DNA from: Oscillospiraceae bacterium
GTDB taxonomy: Bacteria > Bacillota > Clostridia > Oscillospirales > Butyricicoccaceae
Reading direction: 5' to 3'
Length of the DNA: 58,006 bases
Assembly: GCA_015068445.1 (NCBI GenBank)
Contig: SVKN01000005.1
Span: 1 to 58,006, forward strand
In this document: piece after piece, positions 31,694-40,812 of the stretch
Layout: every line of letters starts with the position of its first letter
How positions within the stretch are numbered: the stretch's first letter is position 1
The notes under the pieces: model-generated
What the model saw: only the letters and a program-made list of their open reading frames with translations
The model's database searches: none
What the model was told of the DNA's origin: nothing
Position numbers and translations under genes: made by a program

Positions 31694-32647
31694 TTAGATG
31701 TTCAGCTCCTCAACGGGCTCGTCCGCGTTGATCATGCGGATGGCTTCGGCGAAGATGTCGGCGCAGGTGACGGTCTCGATCTTGGCGCACTGCTTCTCCG
31801 GGGTGACGGGGATGGTGTCCAGCATCAGCAGCTTGTCGATGCGGCCGTCCATCAGGCGCTGGATGGCGGGGCCGGACAGGACGCCGTGAGAGGCGCAGGC
31901 CACCACCTGCACGGCGCCGTGGTCCACCAGCGCATCGGCGCCGTGGCACAGGGTGCCGGCGGTGTCGACCATGTCGTCCACGAGGATGCACTTCTTGCCG
32001 GAGACGTCGCCGGAGATGCTCATGACCTCGGAGACGTTGGCCTTGGCGCGGCGCTTCTCGATGACGGCCATGGGCAGCTGCAGATGCTCGGTGAACTTGC
32101 GGGCGCGGGTGACGGCGCCGAAGTCGGGCGACACGACGGCGTACTCGGGATTGGCGATGCCGAGGGTCTCCTCGAAGTGGCGGACCAGTACGGTAGTGCC
32201 CAGAAGGTTGTCCACGGGAATGTCGAAGAAGCCCATAATCTGGTTGGCGTGCAGGTCCATGGTCAGCACGCGGTCATAGCCGGACTTTTCGATGAGCTTG
32301 GAGACCAGCTTGGCGGTGATGGGCTCGCCGGCCTTCGTCTTGCGGTCCTGACGGCCGTAGCCGAAGTACGGGATGACCGCCGTGATGCGCTGCGCAGAGG
32401 CGCGGCGCAGGGCGTCGCCCATGATCAGCAGCTCCATGAGGTTGTTGTTGACGGGCGAGCAGGTGGACTGGATGACGAAGACGTCGCAGCCGCGGACGTT
32501 CTCCTCGATGTTCACCGACACCTCGCCGTCGGAAAAGGTCTTGACCGTGCACGCGCCCAGCTCCATGCCGAGGCAGGCAGCGATCTTCCGGGCCAGCTCG
32601 GGATTGGAGTTGCCCGCGAACAGCTTGATCTTACCGTGATTTGCCAT
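31694..32647 (-). CDS. prs: ribose-phosphate pyrophosphokinase (PRPP synthetase)
   Basis: This 317-residue enzyme makes PRPP for nucleotide, His and Trp synthesis. It has IKLFAGNSNPELARKIA, FVIQSTCSPVNNNLMELLIM, YFGYGRQDRK and the PRPP loop KCILVDDMVDTAGTLCHGA. It is directly downstream of the glmU-like gene, as in Bacillus. Confidence 0.97.
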   Translation of the reverse strand: MANHGKIKLFAGNSNPELARKIAACLGMELGACTVKTFSDGEVSVNIEENVRGCDVFVIQSTCSPVNNNLMELLIMGDALRRASAQRITAVIPYFGYGRQDRKTKAGEPITAKLVSKLIEKSGYDRVLTMDLHANQIMGFFDIPVDNLLGTTVLVRHFEETLGIANPEYAVVSPDFGAVTRARKFTEHLQLPMAVIEKRRAKANVSEVMSISGDVSGKKCILVDDMVDTAGTLCHGADALVDHGAVQVVACASHGVLSGPAIQRLMDGRIDKLLMLDTIPVTPEKQCAKIETVTCADIFAEAIRMINADEPVEELNI

Positions 32648-32683
32648 GATGCTTTACCCCCTGAAAATATATGAGTGAATGAC

Positions 32684-33745
32684 TTAAAGTTTTCCTGCTT
32701 CTCTGCGCTTTTCGACCCAGCCCGGTTTTGTTGTCTGCCTCTCGCGCGCGATGGCGAAGGCGCCGGGTTCCACGTCGTCGGTGATGGTGCTGCCGGCGGC
32801 GATGAAGGTGTCGTGGCCGATGTTGACCGGCGAGACGAGGTTGACGTTGCAGCCGATGAAGCTGTCGTCGCCCACGGTGGTCTTGTACTTGCCCTTGCCG
32901 TCGTAGTTGACGACAACGGTGCCGCAGCCCACGTTGATCCGCTGACCGAACTCGGCGTCGCCGATATACGTCAGATGTGACACCTTGGTGCCGTTGCCGA
33001 TAACGGCCTTTTTCAGCTCCACGAAGTCGCCGATGCGGACGTTGCTGCCGATGTCGCAGCCCGGACGGATCCAGCAGAAGGGGCCGACCGTGGAGTTCTT
33101 GCCCACGCGGCTCTCGGTCATCTGGGTCTGGTTGACCGTGGTGCCGTCGCCCACGAAGGCCTGCTGCAGCACGCAGTTGGGGCCGATGACGCAGTTGCTG
33201 CCGATCTCGGTGCCGCTGTACAGCAGACAGCCGGGCAGGATCACCGTGCCGGAGCCGATGGTGACGTCGGGCGCGATGTGCGTCGTCTGGGGCGAGATGA
33301 GCATGACGCCGTTTTTCAGGTGCTGCATGTTGATGCGCTCGCGCAGCAGCTCCTGGGCGCGGTAGGCGCTCTCGGTGTCGGCGATATACGCGGCGTCCCC
33401 CGGCGGGGTCTCCACGTCGTCGAAGGCGGAGTAATCCTCGTGCGCCACGGCCTCGCGCACCTCGGACGCCGGGCCGTAGACGGCAATAGCCTCGCCCTTG
33501 ATGCGCAGCACGGCAGAGGTCTGACTCGTCAGATACTCCAGCGTGTCGGCGCTCAGCGCGGGCGCGGGACGGACGATGGCGAGGACGCTGTCGAAGTCGG
33601 TGTCGACTTCTCCCTCAAAAACGCCGCCGTCGGAGACGAGGGCCACGGCCTTTTTCAGATAATCGGCCACCGTCTGGGACAAAATGGGGTACGCCATCCA
33701 GCGGTCGTGCTCGGCCGAGGGGATGAAGGTTTTGAAATGGCGCAT
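32684..33745 (-). CDS. GlmU-type glucosamine-1-phosphate acetyltransferase lacking the uridyltransferase half
   Basis: This 353-residue protein is about 100 residues shorter than GlmU. From about residue 130 it matches the GlmU left-handed beta helix: SAYRAQELLRERIN, PDVTIGSGTVILPG, CWIRPGCDIG, GDFVELKKAVIG, SHLTYIGDAEFG, VVVNYDGKGKYKTTVGD. Acetyl-CoA and acceptor residues (Lys, His, Tyr, Asn of these blocks) are present. The N-terminal 125 residues show no LAAG.GTRM nucleotide site, only a weak YPILSQTVADYL remnant. Position upstream of prs-pth-mfd supports descent from glmU. Uridylylation would need another enzyme. Confidence 0.8.
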   Translation of the reverse strand: MRHFKTFIPSAEHDRWMAYPILSQTVADYLKKAVALVSDGGVFEGEVDTDFDSVLAIVRPAPALSADTLEYLTSQTSAVLRIKGEAIAVYGPASEVREAVAHEDYSAFDDVETPPGDAAYIADTESAYRAQELLRERINMQHLKNGVMLISPQTTHIAPDVTIGSGTVILPGCLLYSGTEIGSNCVIGPNCVLQQAFVGDGTTVNQTQMTESRVGKNSTVGPFCWIRPGCDIGSNVRIGDFVELKKAVIGNGTKVSHLTYIGDAEFGQRINVGCGTVVVNYDGKGKYKTTVGDDSFIGCNVNLVSPVNIGHDTFIAAGSTITDDVEPGAFAIARERQTTKPGWVEKRREAGKL

Positions 33746-33779
33746 AGGAACGCCTCCTTATCAGGTCTTTAACAGAATA

Positions 33780-33803
33780 ATTATAGCAGACGGCCCCTGA
33801 AAA
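33780..33803 (-). promoter_or_regulatory. promoter of glmU-like-prs-pth-mfd
   Basis: Minus strand extended -10 TGC-TATAAT, with TATAAT at 33780-33785. The -35 region is weak (TGGATT, 17 bases upstream), as expected for extended -10 promoters. The ATG at 33745 follows AAGGAGG. Confidence 0.7.
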
Positions 33804-33895
33804 ATCCACTCAATTTTTGGGGATTTACTGCCAAAGGTTTTGCTGTTATACTATATTGTACTATGGATTTTCGATAACGCAGGAGGTGTCGGGAC

Positions 33896-35110
33896 GTGGA
33901 TGAGGATCTGGTGGTGACCATGGAGGCCGAAGAGGCCATGAAAACGCTGGCGCGCATGAATGACGGCGACTGCGCGCTGCTGTACGCCTGCGCCTGCGCG
34001 TCCGGCGGCTATCTGCGCATGAGCGACGCCGCGTCGCTGACGGGGATGGACCTGCACCAGCTGGAGCGCGGGTTCAGCCTGCTGGTGGTCAACAAGCTGT
34101 GCCGCCCCGCAGGCGCGCCCGTCCGGGAGGATCAGGGCTATTCCGTCGCGGAGCTGCTGGCCTCCCGCAAGAGCGATCCCGCCTTCCGCGGCGTGTGCGA
34201 TTACATGGAGCAGGCCCTGGGCCGCCCCATCCGTCGTGGCGAGATCGAGGTGCTGTACGGCGTTTACGACAAGCTGAACATGGGTGCCGACGTGATGATG
34301 CTGCTGATCAACTACTGCAGGCGTCAGGAGCGCCTCAGCGCCCGGTTCCTGGAGAAGACGGCCTACGAGTGGCACGATCGCGGCGTGGCCAATTATCAGG
34401 CGGCCTCAGAGCTGCTGGACGAGATCGACCGCCGCCAGAGCCAATACGGGCGGGTGCTGTCGCTGTTCGGCATCACGAACCGCGCGCCCTCGGAGAGCGA
34501 GAAGAAATACATCGCCGCGTGGCTGGAGATGGGCCACAGCGACGACCTGATCCGCATGGCCTACGACCGCACGGTGCTGCGCACGGGCAAGCTCACCTGG
34601 CGCTACCTCCACCGCATCCTGGAGGAGTGGAAAAACAAGGGCTACAAGACCCGCCGACAGGTGGAGGCGGCCGAGGGGTCGCTGGCGTCCCAGTCCCCCG
34701 TGCCCGAAAAGCCCAAGGAGGAGAGCGCGGCCGCCTACGTGGCCGATCTGTTCCGCCGCAGGCTGGCCGCCAAGGAGGGCGAGATCAGCCGCCGCTACGC
34801 GGAGCTGCGCGTGCAGAGCAACGCCTTCGCGGCCAACGAGATCGCCTGGCGTCAGCTGACGCTGCAGCACGCCCGGGCGGCCATCGGCAGCACGGCGGAG
34901 GCGGAGGATTACGAGCAGCGCAAGGCCATCCTGCAGAAGGAGCGGGCCGAGATCCTCGCGTCCATGGATCTGCCGCCCGACTATCTGGAGCTGAAATACG
35001 ACTGCCCGATCTGCCAGGATCACGGTTACACCTCCGCCGGGGTGTGCGACTGCTTCCGCCGGGAGCTCGTCAAGGAGGAGCTGCGGCGCAAGGAAAGGAA
35101 GGCGCTCTGA
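33896..35110 (+). CDS. DnaD-domain protein fused to a DnaC-type zinc-binding N-terminal segment
   Basis: This 404-residue protein has an N-terminal winged-helix-like part (about 1-80) and two DnaD/DnaB_2-type helical domains (about 90-165: GRPIRRGEIEVLYGVYDKL; about 180-250: FGITNRAPSESEKKYIAAWL, LTWRYLHRILEEWKNKGYKT). After a short linker, residues 280-404 look like the start of the DnaC/DnaI helicase loader, including ASMDLPPDYLELKYDCPICQ, a Zn motif of four Cys, then DHGYTSAGVCDCF. The loader AAA+ domain is absent. GTG start set by AGGAGGTG. Likely in replication initiation or restart. Confidence 0.85.
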   Translation: MDEDLVVTMEAEEAMKTLARMNDGDCALLYACACASGGYLRMSDAASLTGMDLHQLERGFSLLVVNKLCRPAGAPVREDQGYSVAELLASRKSDPAFRGVCDYMEQALGRPIRRGEIEVLYGVYDKLNMGADVMMLLINYCRRQERLSARFLEKTAYEWHDRGVANYQAASELLDEIDRRQSQYGRVLSLFGITNRAPSESEKKYIAAWLEMGHSDDLIRMAYDRTVLRTGKLTWRYLHRILEEWKNKGYKTRRQVEAAEGSLASQSPVPEKPKEESAAAYVADLFRRRLAAKEGEISRRYAELRVQSNAFAANEIAWRQLTLQHARAAIGSTAEAEDYEQRKAILQKERAEILASMDLPPDYLELKYDCPICQDHGYTSAGVCDCFRRELVKEELRRKERKAL

Positions 35111-35451
35111 TGGAGCCGAACGCCATCGACGCGTATATCGACGAACATACGGAAGCGATCCGGCCGCTGCTGCGCGACGTGCGGCGCGTCATCCGGAAAT
35201 CGCTGCCGGAGGCGGCGGAGAAGATCTCCTGGGGCATGCCCACCTGGTGGGACAGGCACAACCTGATCCATTTCGCCGCCCAGAAGCATCATCTCGGCGT
35301 CTATCCCGGCGAGGAGGCCGCCGCGCAGTTCGCGCCGCGGCTGACGGGGTACAGCGTCAGCAAGGGGACCATCCGCTTCCCCTACGACAAGCCCGTGCCG
35401 CTCGATCTGATCGCGGAGCTCGCCGCCTGGTGCGGCGCGCACAACAGGTGA
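35110..35451 (+). CDS. DUF1801 domain protein (YdhG-like)
   Basis: This 113-residue protein starts with AIDAYIDEHTEAIRPLLRDV and VRRVIRKSLPEAAEKISWGM, then PTWWDRHNLIHFAAQKHHLG, YPGEEAAAQF and KGTIRFPYDKPVPLDLI, the DUF1801 pattern. The family resembles iron-chaperone/frataxin-like folds, and its role is not established. TGATG overlap with the DnaD gene indicates coupling. Confidence 0.9.
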   Translation: MEPNAIDAYIDEHTEAIRPLLRDVRRVIRKSLPEAAEKISWGMPTWWDRHNLIHFAAQKHHLGVYPGEEAAAQFAPRLTGYSVSKGTIRFPYDKPVPLDLIAELAAWCGAHNR

Positions 35452-35456
35452 ATATC

Positions 35457-35496
35457 GAAACAGCCCATCGCGCGCGGCGATGGGCTGTCGTTATTT
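35457..35496. terminator. bidirectional terminator
   Basis: A 12-bp stem (ACAGCCCATCGC with GCGATGGGCTGT) with a short loop is followed by TTATTTTT between convergent genes. Confidence 0.85.
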
Positions 35497-35916
35497 TTCC
35501 AGGTATTCCTCTTCCGTCACGACGCGGACGCCCTCGTCCAGCAGCATCTGGGCGAAGACGCCGCTGCCGGGGACGCGGGTGCGGGTGAAGGTGCCGTCGT
35601 AGATGATCCCCTTGCCGCAGGAGGGGCTGCGGGACTTGAGGATCGCGCAGGTACAGCCGTGGGCGCGGCAGACCGCGAGGGCTTCCTCGGCGCCTCTGAC
35701 GAAGGCCTCCGTCACGTCCTCCCCCTTCTGATCGACGACGCGGCCGTCCGGCTGACGCTCCGACGGGGTACGCGGCGTTGGCAGGCCGCCCAGGACCTCG
35801 GGGCACACGGCCACGGCCTCGCCGCGGTCCACCAGTGCTTTGATCTCCGGGATCAGCTTGCTTTTGCCGTCCATGCGGCACGGCACGCCGATAAGGCATT
35901 TGCTGACGACGATCAT
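35491..35916 (-). CDS. DUF523 family protein
   Basis: This 141-residue protein has VSKCLIGVPCRMDGKSK, VCPEVLGGLPTPRTPSE and AILKSRSPSCGKGIIYDG with three conserved cysteine regions, the DUF523 signature. A 2-thiouracil desulfidase activity has been shown for one group in this family, but whether this member has it is unknown. It overlaps the DUF5655-like gene by four bases. Confidence 0.92.
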   Translation of the reverse strand: MIVVSKCLIGVPCRMDGKSKLIPEIKALVDRGEAVAVCPEVLGGLPTPRTPSERQPDGRVVDQKGEDVTEAFVRGAEEALAVCRAHGCTCAILKSRSPSCGKGIIYDGTFTRTRVPGSGVFAQMLLDEGVRVVTEEEYLEK

Positions 35917-36308
35917 CCTTTTCTCCTCCCTGTTTCACGGTTTCCGAAGTCGTAAGCCTCTCTGATCCAGCCCATGAGCTCCTCGTCCAGATCGGACACA
36001 TCGCCGAGGACGATATGGTGCGTCCAGCGGTCCTTCTGCGCCTCGACGCACGCGGCGATCCGCGGCGACGCCAGAGGGCGCGGCAGGCCGAGGGTCAGGG
36101 TGATGAAGTGCGCCGGAAGCTCCTTTTTGGACTTCGGACGAAGCAGGGAGACGCAGCCGAAGATCAGCTTCGCCCGCAGGGAGATCTGCGTTTTATGGTA
36201 CTCCTGCGTGAAGGGTCCCACCTGCTCCAGGCGCACCAGAAACGCCTCATAGAGCGCCGGCTCCTCCTCCCGGCCGCCGAAGAATGAAAGCGCCTCCAGC
36301 AGGATCAT
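35913..36308 (-). CDS. DUF5655-like small protein
   Basis: This 131-residue protein resembles DUF5655: LEALSFFGGREEEPALYEAF at the start, FTQEYHKTQISLRAKLIFGC, and a C-terminal WTHHIVLGDVSDLDEELMGW and IREAYDFG. The function is unknown. It lies within a four-gene minus-strand run (yaaA, bcp, this gene, DUF523) with four-base overlaps. Confidence 0.75.
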   Translation of the reverse strand: MILLEALSFFGGREEEPALYEAFLVRLEQVGPFTQEYHKTQISLRAKLIFGCVSLLRPKSKKELPAHFITLTLGLPRPLASPRIAACVEAQKDRWTHHIVLGDVSDLDEELMGWIREAYDFGNRETGRRKG

Positions 36309-36760
36309 CCCAGGTATTCCAGAATGTCGGCGGCGTTGGTGTCGGGCTTGACCTTGGGCATGACCTTTTCGATGATGCCCTGCTCGTCGATGATGAAGGT
36401 GGTGCGCACGACGCCCATGCTCGTTTTGCCGTAGAGCTTCTTCTCCTGCCAGACGCCGTAGGCCTCGATGGCCTGACGCTCGGGGTCGGACAGCAGGATG
36501 AAGGGCAGATCGTACTTGTCGGCGAACTTCTGATGGGACGCGGTGCTGTCCTTGCTGACGCCGATGACGGCGACGTTCTTCTCCCGGAACGCGTCGAAGG
36601 CCGCGGCGAAGGCGCAGGCCTGCCGGGTGCAGCCGGGGGTATTGTCCTTGGGGTAAAAGTACAGAACGACTTTTCTGCCCAGAAAATCGGACAGACTTAC
36701 GGGATTGCCGTCCTTGTCGGGCAGCGTGAACTGCGGGGCCTTGCTTCCTGCTTCAGGCAT
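36305..36760 (-). CDS. bcp: thioredoxin-dependent peroxiredoxin (Bcp/PrxQ)
   Basis: This 151-residue protein reduces hydroperoxides. It has APQFTLPDKDGNPVSLSDFL, VVLYFYPKDNTPGCTRQACA with the peroxidatic Cys in TPGCT and the resolving Cys five residues on (QAC), and VIGVSKDSTASHQKF. It overlaps yaaA by eight bases, making a two-gene oxidative-stress unit. Confidence 0.95.
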   Translation of the reverse strand: MPEAGSKAPQFTLPDKDGNPVSLSDFLGRKVVLYFYPKDNTPGCTRQACAFAAAFDAFREKNVAVIGVSKDSTASHQKFADKYDLPFILLSDPERQAIEAYGVWQEKKLYGKTSMGVVRTTFIIDEQGIIEKVMPKVKPDTNAADILEYLG

Positions 36761-37502
36761 GGTATTCCTCCTTGATGAATACGATGGCGGTTTCGTTCGA
36801 TTCGTCTTTGCTCCAGCGATAGCCCAGCTGATCGAAGCCGCGCAGGTCGGCGACGTCTTCGACGTCGTTTTCGGCCATCCAGCGGACCATTTCGCCCCGG
36901 GCCATCTTGCACAGGGTGCCTTTTTCGATGAGCTTGTCCCCCTGTCGCTGAGCGAAGACGACGGCGGTGACGCACGCGCGCGGGACGAAGGGCGTGACGG
37001 CGCGGCTGTACTCCTTCGACGCCAGATCGACGATCCTCCCGTCCTCCGGCAGGACCGTCCGCGCGATGGAATCGCCCCAGAAATCGTACAGATCGCGTTT
37101 GCCGCCGACAGCCAGATGCGCGCCCATTTCCAGCCGGTAGGGCGTCACGCCGTCAAAGGGGCGCAGAGCGCCGTAAAAGCCCGAAAGGATGCGCAGATGA
37201 TCCTTCACATAGTCCAGCTGGCCGTCCGTAAAGACGTTGGGGGCCATGTACCGGAAGGCAATGCCGTCGTAGGCGGTCAGCGCCGGGGTCAGCCCGCGCC
37301 GCAGGTCCATGCGCGAAAGACGGTCAAGGTTCAGTGAAGCGATATCCTCACTACACCGCCACAGCTCCTTCAGCGCCCGGGGCGTCATGGCCTGCAGCGC
37401 GTCGAGCAGCGTCTCCGTGCGCGCCAGCTGCTGCGGCAGCTGCTCCCAGGAAAAGCCGTCGTCCGCACGCATCTTTTTGGCCGGCGACAGAATGATGACC
37501 AT
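36753..37502 (-). CDS. yaaA: peroxide stress protein YaaA (DUF328)
   Basis: This 249-residue protein has MVIILSPAKKM, AYDGIAFRYMAPNVFTDGQL, ILSGFYGALRPFDGVTPYRL and NLASKEYSRAV-type DLASKEYSRAVTPF, all conserved in YaaA, which lowers free iron under hydrogen peroxide stress in E. coli. Co-transcription with bcp strengthens the call. Confidence 0.95.
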   Translation of the reverse strand: MVIILSPAKKMRADDGFSWEQLPQQLARTETLLDALQAMTPRALKELWRCSEDIASLNLDRLSRMDLRRGLTPALTAYDGIAFRYMAPNVFTDGQLDYVKDHLRILSGFYGALRPFDGVTPYRLEMGAHLAVGGKRDLYDFWGDSIARTVLPEDGRIVDLASKEYSRAVTPFVPRACVTAVVFAQRQGDKLIEKGTLCKMARGEMVRWMAENDVEDVADLRGFDQLGYRWSKDESNETAIVFIKEEYHA

Positions 37503-37528
37503 ATTCTCCCTCCCCCGCTCCTGCGTCC

Positions 37529-37557
37529 ATTATACGAAAAAAGGCACCCGCGCGCAA
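37529..37557 (-). promoter_or_regulatory. promoter of yaaA-bcp
   Basis: Minus strand TTGCGC (37552-37557), 17-base spacer, TATAAT (37529-37534). Confidence 0.8.
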
Positions 37558-37577
37558 CTGTTACCCACAAAAGGATA

Positions 37578-37606
37578 TGGACAAAGGTCCCTTTTTTACA
37601 TATAAT
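37578..37606 (+). promoter_or_regulatory. promoter of the 1033-residue surface protein
   Basis: TGGACA (37578-37583), 17-base spacer, TATAAT (37601-37606). Confidence 0.8.
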
Positions 37607-37677
37607 TAAAGTGGATAATTGGATTCCGGCATGCTGCGCGGCGGGCCGGCACCGACAGGAAAGGCAGGGAGTTATTC

Positions 37678-40600
37678 ATGAAAAAGCTGAGGATCGCACT
37701 GGCGCTTCTGACGGCGGTCGTCATCGGCATGGCGACGCTGCAGGCCTCGGCGCTGACAGAGTCTCACAGCGACGAGCTGCTGGATTGGGAGTTCAGCCAC
37801 AAAACGCCCTACGTCATCGACATAGGCACGAAGGTGGAATACCACATCAATCTCAATCCCTATCTCACGGAGGAAAACCACAACGGCTGGATATCCTCCA
37901 ATGATTATGCTGTTCCCCGCGGCGCGCTCCCGCCCGGCATGTCGCTGGCGATCGTCGAGCAGTCCGACATGGTCGGCAAGCCCGAAAAGCTGGAGCTGCG
38001 CGGCACGCCGACGAAGGCCGGCACCTATGACGCGCTGATCCACGTCTCCGGGTCGGAAGCGATAAGCGGGAGCGGCTACGCAAGCAAGGAGCTTTGGGTG
38101 AAGTTCCGGTTCAACGTGGGCGAAACGAAGGAGAAATACGACCTCTGGGTGGACGGCCTGCAGGTCACCGACGCCAACAGGAACAACATCCTCGGCGCCT
38201 TTTCCTACGATCCGGGCGCGCGGGTGCTGACCGTGAAGAAGGATTACGCGTCGCAGGAGCGCGTGATGATCCGGAACCAGATCGACTATCTGACGATCCA
38301 GACGGACGAGGACGTGGCGCTGTCGGCCCGGTTCACGGTGTTTGCGCTGGAGGCCGACACGACCATCGCCGGGTCCGGTGCCATGAAGCTCAGCTCCCAG
38401 GAGTCCAGCGCCGATTCGCCCGCGGAGATCATCACCGTGGCCGACGGGTGCAATCTGACCTTCCAGGGCGCGGCGCTCACGTTCACGAATCAAAGATACT
38501 ACTCCTACGGCATCCGGGGCTACGGGACCGGCGCCAGCGTGACGTTCCGCGACACCGCCGCCACGATCAACGGCTCCATGGGCGCCGTGACGGGCTTCTT
38601 CGGCGGGATCTCCCTGGAGGGCTCCTCCGAGCTGAAAAAGGGCGAGCTCTATCAGAGCAAGGGCCTCATCTGCAAGAAAGGCTACAGCAGCCCCGAGAGC
38701 GAGGTCATCATCGAATCCGTGGCCTACGATCTCTGGATCGAGGGCGAGCAGGTGACGCTCGCCAACCGGTCGAACCTGCTGGACGGCACCTTCGCCTACG
38801 ACCCCGGCAGCCAGCGGCTGCGGGTCCTCAAGAGCTATACCCAGGACTGGCCCGTCGCGCTGGTGCGCAGCGAGATCGACGGGCTGACCGTCTACGCGAG
38901 CGCCGATGCGACGCTGAGCAGCAAGTCCGTCCTCTTCGATCTGGCGAAGGACGCCACGTTCACGGGCCCCGGCGCGCTGACGCTGACCACCACGGCCAAG
39001 AACGCCGTCGCCATGTCGGGCGGCGCGTCCCTGACGCTGGACGGCGGGACGCTTGATATCACGGGCGCGGACTGCGCTGTCCGCGGCAGCGGCAGCGGCA
39101 GCGTCACCTTCGGCGGCGCCGACGTCCACCTGAAGGGCGGCACGGCCGCCGTGACCGGGTTCGCAAGCACCAACGGCGTCGTGATTGCCGATCCCGTGAC
39201 GACGTTCATCGAGCTGCCCGCAAGCGGCAAGGCCCAGAACGGCGCCATCCGCGACAGCGGAGGCAATATCGCTAAAGAGGCGCGGATCAAATCGTATCTG
39301 TACGAGCTGTGGATCGACGGCGTGAAGGTCAACAGCGGCAACAAAAACTCGCTGCTGGGCGGCGCCATGTTCTACGACCCTGCGACGAAGACGCTGCATC
39401 TGCTGAAAAAGGACTGCTGGGCCACCAACGCGGAGAGCGTCCTGCTGATCAGCGAGGTCCCCGGGCTGACCGTCGAGGTGACGGGCAGCGTCAACCTGTC
39501 CGACTTTACCCTCAGCGGATCCGGTTCCTATACCGAATGGTGTGAGAAGAAGCCCTGCACCGCGGAGTTCCGCGCCGACACGACGATCACGGGCGGCGGC
39601 CATCTGTCCATCAACCAGTTCCCCACCCTCGTGACGAACGGCGCGACGCTGACCGTTGACGGCGACGCCTATCTCGACTGCGGCAGCCCCACCTACGGTC
39701 TCAAGGGCGACGGGACGAGCAAGCTCGTCGTGGGCCGCGGCACCGCCGAGGGCGCCGGACGGAAGGACAACATCTGCGGCTTTGCCGCCATCACGATGCT
39801 GTATCCCGAAGAGACCGTCATCGACAGGCCGGACAAGGGCAAGATCGTGAACGGCGCGGTGCGCTGCGAGGACGGGAGCATCCCCAAGACCTCCGCCAGG
39901 ATCAAGCATATGAAAAACTACGGGCTGCACATCTGCAGTACGCAGGTCACCGACTGGAATGCCTCGGACGTGCTGGGAGACGGCGTGTTCCGTTACGACC
40001 CGGATAATAATACGCTGTATCTCATGGGCGACTGTGAGGATCAGATGTTTACGATCATCGAGAGCTATATCCCCGAGCTGACCATCAGCGCCCTGCAGGA
40101 CAGCACGCTGAACCTGCTGGACTACGGCATGGGCTCCGCCATCGACCTGCACGCTTCCGCGACGATCACAGGTCCCGGCAGCCTGACGCTGTCCGGCGGC
40201 TCCGGCGCGCCGCTGACGATGAACGCCGCCGGCGACATGACGATCCGCGATGCCGATCTCATTGTCAAAGCGGGCAGCGCCGCCTCCGCCGCCATCATGG
40301 GCACCGGCTCCTGGGCCCCGAACAAGCTGACCATCGAAAGCAGCCGCGTGGCGGCTCTGTCGGAAAATGAATGGTCGTCCGCCATCGCCGCGTTCAAAAA
40401 CGGCATCGAGCTCATCGACTGCATGGTCGTCTATCCTGAAGGCGGTTATGTCAACACGGCGGACGGCAGCATCGTCGACGCCGACGGAAAACCCACGAAC
40501 GGCATCAGCATCCGCCTCTCCGGCATCCGCGTGGATTGGGCCGAGATGAAGTACGGCGTCGTTCTCCCCGGCACGGGCAAGGCGAAGCTGATCGCGACCT

Positions 40601-40779
40601 GGGTCGCGAAGAACGGCAAGCTGGGCGGCTGCGTGATAGAGGACGTCGACCGCGGCGGGTACGTCGACGGCACGATCCCGGTGACGGCGAATTACTCGGA
40701 TTATTACCTGTACGCCGTGGACGCCAAGACCTTTGTCCCGCTGATGGAGCCCTGCCACCAGCATTTTGACCTGTATTGA
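37678..40779 (+). CDS. large secreted protein with four beta-rich repeats
   Basis: This 1033-residue protein has a signal peptide (MKKLRIALALLTAVVIGMAT, cleavage near ASA). An Ig-like region (about 30-145) holds GALPPGMSL...GTPTKAGTYDALIHV. Four repeats of about 190 residues follow, each opening YDLWVDGxQVTxxNRxNxLG and FSYDPxxxxL and closing with a beta-helix-like part (T.ITGPGALTLT...). Starts are near 38137, 38724, 39301 and 39919. The last module (about 955-1033) ends YYLYAVDAKTFVPL. No anchor is visible. GGAAAGG precedes the ATG. Likely surface or released; function unknown. Confidence 0.9.
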   Translation: MKKLRIALALLTAVVIGMATLQASALTESHSDELLDWEFSHKTPYVIDIGTKVEYHINLNPYLTEENHNGWISSNDYAVPRGALPPGMSLAIVEQSDMVGKPEKLELRGTPTKAGTYDALIHVSGSEAISGSGYASKELWVKFRFNVGETKEKYDLWVDGLQVTDANRNNILGAFSYDPGARVLTVKKDYASQERVMIRNQIDYLTIQTDEDVALSARFTVFALEADTTIAGSGAMKLSSQESSADSPAEIITVADGCNLTFQGAALTFTNQRYYSYGIRGYGTGASVTFRDTAATINGSMGAVTGFFGGISLEGSSELKKGELYQSKGLICKKGYSSPESEVIIESVAYDLWIEGEQVTLANRSNLLDGTFAYDPGSQRLRVLKSYTQDWPVALVRSEIDGLTVYASADATLSSKSVLFDLAKDATFTGPGALTLTTTAKNAVAMSGGASLTLDGGTLDITGADCAVRGSGSGSVTFGGADVHLKGGTAAVTGFASTNGVVIADPVTTFIELPASGKAQNGAIRDSGGNIAKEARIKSYLYELWIDGVKVNSGNKNSLLGGAMFYDPATKTLHLLKKDCWATNAESVLLISEVPGLTVEVTGSVNLSDFTLSGSGSYTEWCEKKPCTAEFRADTTITGGGHLSINQFPTLVTNGATLTVDGDAYLDCGSPTYGLKGDGTSKLVVGRGTAEGAGRKDNICGFAAITMLYPEETVIDRPDKGKIVNGAVRCEDGSIPKTSARIKHMKNYGLHICSTQVTDWNASDVLGDGVFRYDPDNNTLYLMGDCEDQMFTIIESYIPELTISALQDSTLNLLDYGMGSAIDLHASATITGPGSLTLSGGSGAPLTMNAAGDMTIRDADLIVKAGSAASAAIMGTGSWAPNKLTIESSRVAALSENEWSSAIAAFKNGIELIDCMVVYPEGGYVNTADGSIVDADGKPTNGISIRLSGIRVDWAEMKYGVVLPGTGKAKLIATWVAKNGKLGGCVIEDVDRGGYVDGTIPVTANYSDYYLYAVDAKTFVPLMEPCHQHFDLY

Positions 40780-40812
40780 TCATAGACGAAAGATCCGCGA
40801 AAGGTGGCCCCC

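Noticed and set aside
37672..40764. 1030-codon minus-strand open frame antisense to the repeat surface protein
   Set aside because: No ribosome site, no signal, repetitive Gly/Asp/Val/Arg composition; the plus-strand frame has a promoter, signal peptide and clear repeats.
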